Part shown: piece by piece, positions 31,613 to 35,411 of the stretch
Numbering within the stretch: position 1 is the first letter of the stretch
Layout: each line of letters starts with the position of its first letter
Source of the DNA: CAYQCH01 sp964415935
Lineage (GTDB): Bacteria > Patescibacteriota > Patescibacteriia > VMEV01 > CAYQCH01
Assembly (NCBI GenBank): GCA_964415935.1
Contig: CAYQCH010000009.1
Location: 1-35,411 of the forward strand
Direction of reading: 5' to 3'
DNA: 35,411 nt
Translations under genes and position numbers: made by a program
The notes under the pieces: model-generated
The model's input: the letters and a program-made list of their open reading frames with translations, nothing else
Databases searched by the model: none
What the model was told of the DNA's origin: nothing

Positions 31613-31641
31613 TTGACAAGTTCGGCAACATGCGTCAACAT
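31613..31641 (+). promoter_or_regulatory. Promoter of the ClpP-like gene
   Basis: TTGACA (31613-31618) and CAACAT (31636-31641) are 17 bases apart. The -10 lies in a direct repeat: CAACATGCG occurs at 31626-31634 and again at 31636-31644, one helical turn apart. Confidence 0.5.
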
Positions 31642-31649
31642 GCGCTGAT

Positions 31650-31673
31650 TTGCCTCCGGCATGCCGGCGGCAA
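31650..31673 (+). promoter_or_regulatory. Hairpin in the leader of the ClpP-like gene
   Basis: TTGCCTCCGGC (31650-31660) pairs with GCCGGCGGCAA (31663-31673) with one mismatch. It ends 8 bases before the AAGGA ribosome site and could influence mRNA stability or initiation. Confidence 0.5.
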
Positions 31674-31694
31674 GAAACAAAAAGGAAACGAACC

Positions 31695-32279
31695 ATGGGA
31701 GACGACGCATCCGGACCGCAGCGCTACGTCTTTTGCGACGGCGACGTAACGCAAGAATCCGTGGACTTCTGGCGGAGGCAGCTTCTGGCGCATCATGCCG
31801 ACGACCCGCAGGCCGCCGTCACGCTTGTCATCAACAGCGCCGGCGGCAGCATGGCGCATGCCCTCGGCCTGTACACGACCATCAGGGACATCCTCGGCCT
31901 GCGCGTAAACACCATCTGTTCCTACGTCGCGGGGTCGGCGGCCGTCCTGCTCTTCATGCTCGGGCAGGAACGCCTGATGGCTCCCAACGGCCACATCATG
32001 CTCCATGAAGCCGTCGTCCGCCTGGACGGCGACCCGCTCGAAGCCAGGGACATCGAACTCCTGGCAAGGCAGACGGCGGCCATGAACGACAAGTACGCCG
32101 CCATCATGGCCGAGGTCAGCCGGACCACGTTGCGCCAGCGCAAGACGGACATCCAGCGCTTCGCCGGCCTCATGCGGCAAAAAGCGCTGCTGCACGCTCA
32201 GGACACGCTCAAGCTCGGCCTGGCCACCGCCCTGGTCAAGCCGGCGCGGCGACGCCGATACCGCAAGCCCAGCCGCTAA
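31695..32279 (+). CDS. ClpP-like serine peptidase
   Basis: The 194-residue product has the ClpP/crotonase fold signature: LVINSAGGSM (oxyanion region, 44-53), the nucleophile Ser81 in SYVAGSAAVLLFMLG, His104 in PNGHIMLHEA, and a plausible Asp152 in RKTDIQRF. The Ser-to-His and His-to-Asp spacings are close to those of ClpP (about 23 and 48). The rest is divergent: the N-terminal axial loop is not recognisable, and a very basic tail ends in RRRRYRKPSR. Whether it partners with a Clp ATPase is unknown. The ATG at 31695 follows AAAGGA at an 8-base spacer. It is divergent from groESL with interlocking control elements, fitting a role in protein quality control. Confidence 0.82.
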   Translation: MGDDASGPQRYVFCDGDVTQESVDFWRRQLLAHHADDPQAAVTLVINSAGGSMAHALGLYTTIRDILGLRVNTICSYVAGSAAVLLFMLGQERLMAPNGHIMLHEAVVRLDGDPLEARDIELLARQTAAMNDKYAAIMAEVSRTTLRQRKTDIQRFAGLMRQKALLHAQDTLKLGLATALVKPARRRRYRKPSR

Positions 32280-32293
32280 CGCTCGACATTGGA

Positions 32294-32331
32294 AAAGCCC
32301 CACGAAAAACAACTCGTTTTCGTGGGGCTTT
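32294..32331. terminator. Terminator of the ClpP-like gene
   Basis: The perfect 15-bp stem AAAGCCCCACGAAAA / TTTTCGTGGGGCTTT has an 8-base loop. It also serves the convergent small gene at 32349. Confidence 0.95.
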
Positions 32332-32348
32332 GTTCTGCTCTCCCTCCA

Positions 32349-32621
32349 TTACAGTTTCTCGGCCATGTTCCCCGCCGGGCCCTTGAGCTCCCTGGCATCG
32401 AGAATGATATCGCGCTCGCTCTGCGTGCAGGCGTCGCGAAGCTGAAACGAGCCGATGACGTCGTTGCCGGCCCGATTCACGTTAAGCGTTTGCACAAGGC
32501 CATGGCGGCGCAAGACGCCTTCAATCTCGCGCCGCAACTGGCTGACATCGATCTTGAAACTGAGCGGCTCCGCTGCCGGAACGACCGGCGGCGCGGAGCC
32601 GTTTGCTGGTGCTTCGGACAT
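32349..32621 (-). CDS. Small soluble protein of unknown function
   Basis: The 90-residue product has an Ala/Pro-rich N-terminus (MSEAPANGSAPPVVPAAEPL), then an alpha/beta segment (FKIDVSQLRREIEGVLRRHG, then NVNRAGNDVIGSFQLRDACT) and a charged end. No signal peptide or membrane segment is present. The start ATG at 32621 has a clear AAAGGAG site with a 5-base spacer, unlike most genes here. It lies 33 bases downstream of the ligase-like gene on the same strand and could be its last operon member or have its own promoter in the ligase end. Family not recognised. Confidence 0.75.
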   Translation of the reverse strand: MSEAPANGSAPPVVPAAEPLSFKIDVSQLRREIEGVLRRHGLVQTLNVNRAGNDVIGSFQLRDACTQSERDIILDARELKGPAGNMAEKL

Positions 32622-32654
32622 GCGTGCTCCTTTCGCCCGAAAACCGCCACGAAT

Positions 32655-33866
32655 TTACCATGATTCTTCCGATTTGGCGAGCGGCAGGCTCAGCAGAGTG
32701 GCAGCGAGCAAAATGCCAAACGGCAAGCTATACCAAAAATGGTCAAACTGGCTGCTGGCCAGCCACATGGTTGTAAAGGCGGCTCCGGCATACGAGCGCT
32801 CTCGCACGAATACCCATGCGGGGGCGGCGACAGCGGCGATTGCCAGGAAAAAGCCAGCCCACCCCAGTTCGACGCGCAACATGCGCCAGGCGTTGTGCAC
32901 GGGCTGATAGGCATAGGCCGGCTGTTCGGGATAGGTTTTAACTAGAACCGGCAGGTACGCCCCTGCCCCATGGCCGAAAAAAGGAGCCTGCGACGAAAGC
33001 TGGTTTGCCTGTTCCCGTAACATCGCGCGCTCGCTGACGGATTGCTGCGCCAGGCGCGATTCATCGCTTGCGCGCTGCCACCACAATGGGCCGAATATCG
33101 CGGAAAAAAACAAAAACAGCAGCGCGCACAAGCCCGCCAGCTTGGCGGCAGCGATGGCTGCATATTGGACAGCATCTCGCTTGCTTACACAGACCATGGC
33201 AATCATGGCCACAGCGGCCGCGCCCAATGCCAGCCAGGCATTGCGNNNNNNNNNNNNNNNNNNNNNNNNNNNNNNNNNNNNNNNNNNNNNNNNNNNNNNN
33301 NNNNNNNNNNNNNNNNNNNNNNNNNNNNNNNNNNNNNNNNNNNNNCCCAGCTGTTCCGGCGCTTGCGCCGCCATGCCCAGCAGCGTGCTGGCGGGCACCA
33401 TTTGCATGAAAAACTGGGCCACGGCGAAGACGCCTTGCACGGCGCCGCCCAACGCCAGAGCCAAAAATAACCGCTCGCGGGATGCGGCGCCGGAGGCCAG
33501 CATCATGGCCACCAGCACGCCCTGCGAAAGGCGAAACATCTGTTCCCTGCCGACAATTTGCTCGGGCGTCCATAACAGGCTGATGACGGTGTACGTGATG
33601 ACGGCCAGCACGGGAATAATCACCGGGCGCAAGCGCCGCCAGTCGCCATGCGGCTTCCGCCGTTCCGTGCGGAGATAAAAAAACCAGCAGACAACGATTA
33701 CAAAAAACAGCGCGTCCGTCGCATACATGGACAAATCGCCGTAGCGCGGTGCTTCGGAGGAAAATGGCGCGATGATCCAGCGCGCCTGCCAGGGCAACAA
33801 CAAGACGTACAGCGGCAAAAGCCACTCAAGCCATTGTTTCGGTGTAACGTTTTTCCAAAACTTCAT
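32655..33866 (-). CDS. O-antigen ligase/polymerase-like membrane protein (interrupted by gap)
   Basis: This polytopic membrane protein has about 173 N-terminal and 196 C-terminal residues visible on either side of 100 N. Many hydrophobic helices are present. The Wzy/WaaL-type signature lies in the large loop before the last helices: FGHGAGAYLPVL followed by PVHNAWRMLRVELGWAGF. This family joins or polymerises surface glycans on lipid carriers. The total, about 400 residues, is normal if the gap is near its nominal size. The start ATG at 33866 (MKFWKNVTPKQW) overlaps the preceding gene by 41 bases; an upstream in-frame start at 33908 would overlap more. Substrate is unknown; the GT2 at 6730 could supply a related envelope pathway. 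Confidence 0.8.
   Translation of the reverse strand: MKFWKNVTPKQWLEWLLPLYVLLLPWQARWIIAPFSSEAPRYGDLSMYATDALFFVIVVCWFFYLRTERRKPHGDWRRLRPVIIPVLAVITYTVISLLWTPEQIVGREQMFRLSQGVLVAMMLASGAASRERLFLALALGGAVQGVFAVAQFFMQMVPASTLLGMAAQAPEQLXXXXXXXXXXXXXXXXXXXXXXXXXXXXXXXXXXRNAWLALGAAAVAMIAMVCVSKRDAVQYAAIAAAKLAGLCALLFLFFSAIFGPLWWQRASDESRLAQQSVSERAMLREQANQLSSQAPFFGHGAGAYLPVLVKTYPEQPAYAYQPVHNAWRMLRVELGWAGFFLAIAAVAAPAWVFVRERSYAGAAFTTMWLASSQFDHFWYSLPFGILLAATLLSLPLAKSEESW
33246..33345. other. Assembly gap (100 N) inside the ligase-like gene
   Basis: Exactly 100 N. The length of the flanking protein parts suggests the real gap is not much longer. Confidence 0.95.
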
Positions 33867-34719
33867 AACGCTCCTGCCAGGCGCGCTTATATGCGTCGCG
33901 CCTGTCATTGGTATGGAATTTTAACATGTCGTCGCGCAGCACGACGCGGTGGTCGGACCTGCCTTCCGCCTGCAGAATCTCTTTGGGAAACCGGCGCTGC
34001 TGCCATTTTTTCAGCACGGGCTGCAGCAAGCGGCCGCACACCATGGCCGGCCAGAGCAGAAACCGCGCCGTGGCCACGGGAATGCTGGCCAGTTTGGCTT
34101 CGGGGATGCGGCGCAAGGTGTTGATGGATGAGTTCGGCAACAGATCCAGGTTCGTTTCCAGCAATTTGCGTTCATGATCGGCCGGGTCAAAGGCCGGCAC
34201 CAGCGTAGCCAGCCAGTAGGCAAGGTACACGTCCTCCTCGATCGCTACAGGCTTCAAGCACAATGCATCCGATGACACAAAAAAACTCAAACAAACAGTC
34301 CCTGCTTCCTTCCCCGGTTTCGGCCGCTTGCCAAACACCTGCAGCAGCGCTGTAAGCACGAAACGGGTAGCCCACACCTGGCCGTTTTTACACACGATGA
34401 ATACGTCCACGTCGCTTTGCTCATTGGCGCTTAAAAAAGCGACCGAGTTGCACAAATAGAGCGCCTCCACGCCCGGCCACATGGCCAGAAGCTTCAGCCA
34501 TGGCCGAGATTTGTTTATCAATGCGATCGTTGCATCATCGCGCATCGTTACGCGATTGCTTAAACCCGCATGCCAGTCTAAAACACTCTTTAGCTGTTCC
34601 GCTGTTACCTCCGTCCTCCCCCACATCCAACGCCGAACCGCAGCAAAACTGACGGGCATCCCTACCACGTCAAAAAACGCCAGGGTCTTCAAAATAGGCT
34701 GATATTGCCGCTGTTCCAT
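33826..34719 (-). CDS. Nucleotidyltransferase-like protein
   Basis: The 297-residue product has a helical N-terminal part (winged-helix-like, FAAVRRWMWGRTEVTAEQL) and then a short nucleotidyltransferase core: LCNSVAFLSANEQSDVDVFI (about 89-108), with SDVDVF giving the paired Asp residues that bind metal. A helical C-terminal half follows and is rich in Trp and basic residues. The usual Gly-Ser of the family is replaced here by Asn-Ser (CNSVAF). Related CPR genes are annotated only as nucleotidyltransferase-domain proteins. It precedes and overlaps the ligase-like gene by 41 bases, suggesting coupled translation. The ATG at 34719 is chosen because a TATGCT box and the uvrA terminator lie just upstream of it. 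Confidence 0.7.
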   Translation of the reverse strand: MEQRQYQPILKTLAFFDVVGMPVSFAAVRRWMWGRTEVTAEQLKSVLDWHAGLSNRVTMRDDATIALINKSRPWLKLLAMWPGVEALYLCNSVAFLSANEQSDVDVFIVCKNGQVWATRFVLTALLQVFGKRPKPGKEAGTVCLSFFVSSDALCLKPVAIEEDVYLAYWLATLVPAFDPADHERKLLETNLDLLPNSSINTLRRIPEAKLASIPVATARFLLWPAMVCGRLLQPVLKKWQQRRFPKEILQAEGRSDHRVVLRDDMLKFHTNDRRDAYKRAWQERYEVLEKRYTETMA

Positions 34720-34737
34720 ACGAACGTCAGCATAACA

Positions 34738-34763
34738 AAAGACGGGCTTTTTTGCCCGCCTTT
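34738..34763 (-). terminator. uvrA terminator
   Basis: On the minus strand AAAGGCGGGC and GCCCGTCTTT form a 10-bp stem with one G-U, loop AAAAAA, followed by TGTT. It ends 18 bases before the start of the next gene. Confidence 0.85.
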
Positions 34764-34773
34764 CATACATTTG

Positions 34774-35411
34774 CTACACCATGACTTCCTTGAGGTACTT
34801 CCCCGTCTGGGACCGCTTGTTTTTGGCGATTTCCTCCGGCGTGCCGGCGCCAACCAGTTCGCCGCCGCCGTCGCCGCCGTCCGGTCCCATGTCCACGACC
34901 CAGTCCACGGACTTAATCACGTCCAGGTTGTGTTCGATAATCAAGACCGTGTTGCCCTTATCCACCAGCTTATGCAGCACGTCGAGCAACCGTTTGATGT
35001 CCTCAAAGTGCAGGCCGGTCGTCGGCTCATCAAGAATGTATAGCGTCTTGCCCGTAGAGCGGCGCGACAATTCCGTCGCCAGCTTGATACGCTGCGCCTC
35101 ACCGCCTGACAGCGTGGTTGCGCTTTGTCCGAGGCGGACATACCCAAGACCGACATCACAGAGGGTGGACAGCTTCTCGAAAATCACCGGCACGTCGCGG
35201 AAAAACTTGCGCGCCGTTTCGACGGTCATGTCCAGCACGTCAGCAATGTTCTTGCCCTTGTAGTAAATTTCCAGCGCTTCCTTGCTGTAACGGCGACCAT
35301 GGCATTCTTCACATTCAATATAGACGTCGGCCAGCATCTGCATTTCAATCTTGACCATGCCTTCGCCCTGGCAATTTTCACAGCGCCCCCCCTTCACATT
35401 GAAGGAAAACT
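34774..35411 (-). CDS. uvrA: Excinuclease subunit UvrA, C-terminal part
   Basis: The C-terminal 211 residues of this DNA-damage recognition ATPase are present; the rest lies beyond the right edge. Visible are the second zinc module (GGRCENCQGEG and ECEECHGRRY), the ABC signature LSGGEAQRIKLATEL, Walker B with LYILDEPTTGLHFEDI, and the H-loop IIEHNLDVIKSVDWVVDMGP. The end TGKYLKEVMV is typical. Full-length UvrA has about 940 residues. With UvrB and UvrC it performs nucleotide excision repair; neither is in this window. The identification is secure. Confidence 0.97.
   Translation of the reverse strand, partial: FSFNVKGGRCENCQGEGMVKIEMQMLADVYIECEECHGRRYSKEALEIYYKGKNIADVLDMTVETARKFFRDVPVIFEKLSTLCDVGLGYVRLGQSATTLSGGEAQRIKLATELSRRSTGKTLYILDEPTTGLHFEDIKRLLDVLHKLVDKGNTVLIIEHNLDVIKSVDWVVDMGPDGGDGGGELVGAGTPEEIAKNKRSQTGKYLKEVMV

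Noticed and set aside
1..35411. Alternative code with TGA as glycine (as in Gracilibacteria/SR1)
   Set aside because: Genes such as those ending at 17669 and 33826 stop at TGA at sensible ends, and core proteins show no in-frame TGA.

Overview
The window is a bacterial chromosome fragment of moderately high GC using the standard bacterial code (several genes end in TGA). It looks like a member of the Candidate Phyla Radiation (Patescibacteria, perhaps Parcubacteria-like). This is an inference from three things: core genes almost without Shine-Dalgarno sites, -10 boxes sitting directly in front of start codons, and many small secreted or single-span membrane proteins with no recognised function. 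No rRNA or tRNA gene was found. Two runs of 100 N (25264-25363 and 33246-33345) are scaffold gaps that interrupt genes.

Layout: 1-3643 (minus) holds recA (3' end cut by the window), a RodZ-like membrane HTH protein and FtsK/SpoIIIE. 3728-8229 (plus) holds a cysteine-desulfurase-like enzyme with a membrane thioredoxin-fold protein, then a secreted membrane-anchored protein with a BcsA-like family 2 glycosyltransferase. 8289-15715 (minus) is rpoBC, driven from a promoter about 290 nt upstream through a hairpin-rich leader. 16137-18861 (minus) is a four-gene operon of exported proteins. 18932-24544 is a surface-protein island: five collagen-like secreted proteins (18932, 19370, 19779, 22342, 23450), a 672-residue GYAW-repeat/PKD surface protein (minus), two small Cys-rich secreted proteins, and ruvA (minus) embedded among them. 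24541-28358 (minus) is ileS followed by pepA. 28461-28806 is a small gene with its own promoter, Shine-Dalgarno site and terminator. 28807-29454 is a hairpin-rich stretch without a convincing gene. 29503-31463 (minus) is groES-groEL behind a variant CIRCE operator, divergent from a ClpP-like peptidase (31695-32279). 32349-34719 (minus) holds a nucleotidyltransferase-like gene, an O-antigen-ligase-like gene and a small unknown gene, and uvrA runs off the right end.

How the parts fit: recA, ruvA and uvrA serve DNA repair, FtsK chromosome segregation, rpoBC and ileS gene expression, and groESL with the ClpP-like peptidase protein quality control. The accessory content is mostly cell envelope: glycosyltransferase, ligase, collagen-like proteins and GYAW-repeat adhesin-like protein.

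The most unusual element is at 28864-29305. Seven 21-nt hairpins share one pairing register while their stem sequences change in a compensatory way, and six of them recur every 76-88 nt. They are not kept in one reading frame, so they look like an RNA or DNA structural element rather than a protein repeat. Other notable points are the CIRCE variant with matched changes in both half-sites, the dyad overlapping both -35 boxes between groES and the ClpP-like gene, and the widespread leaderless-type promoter layout.
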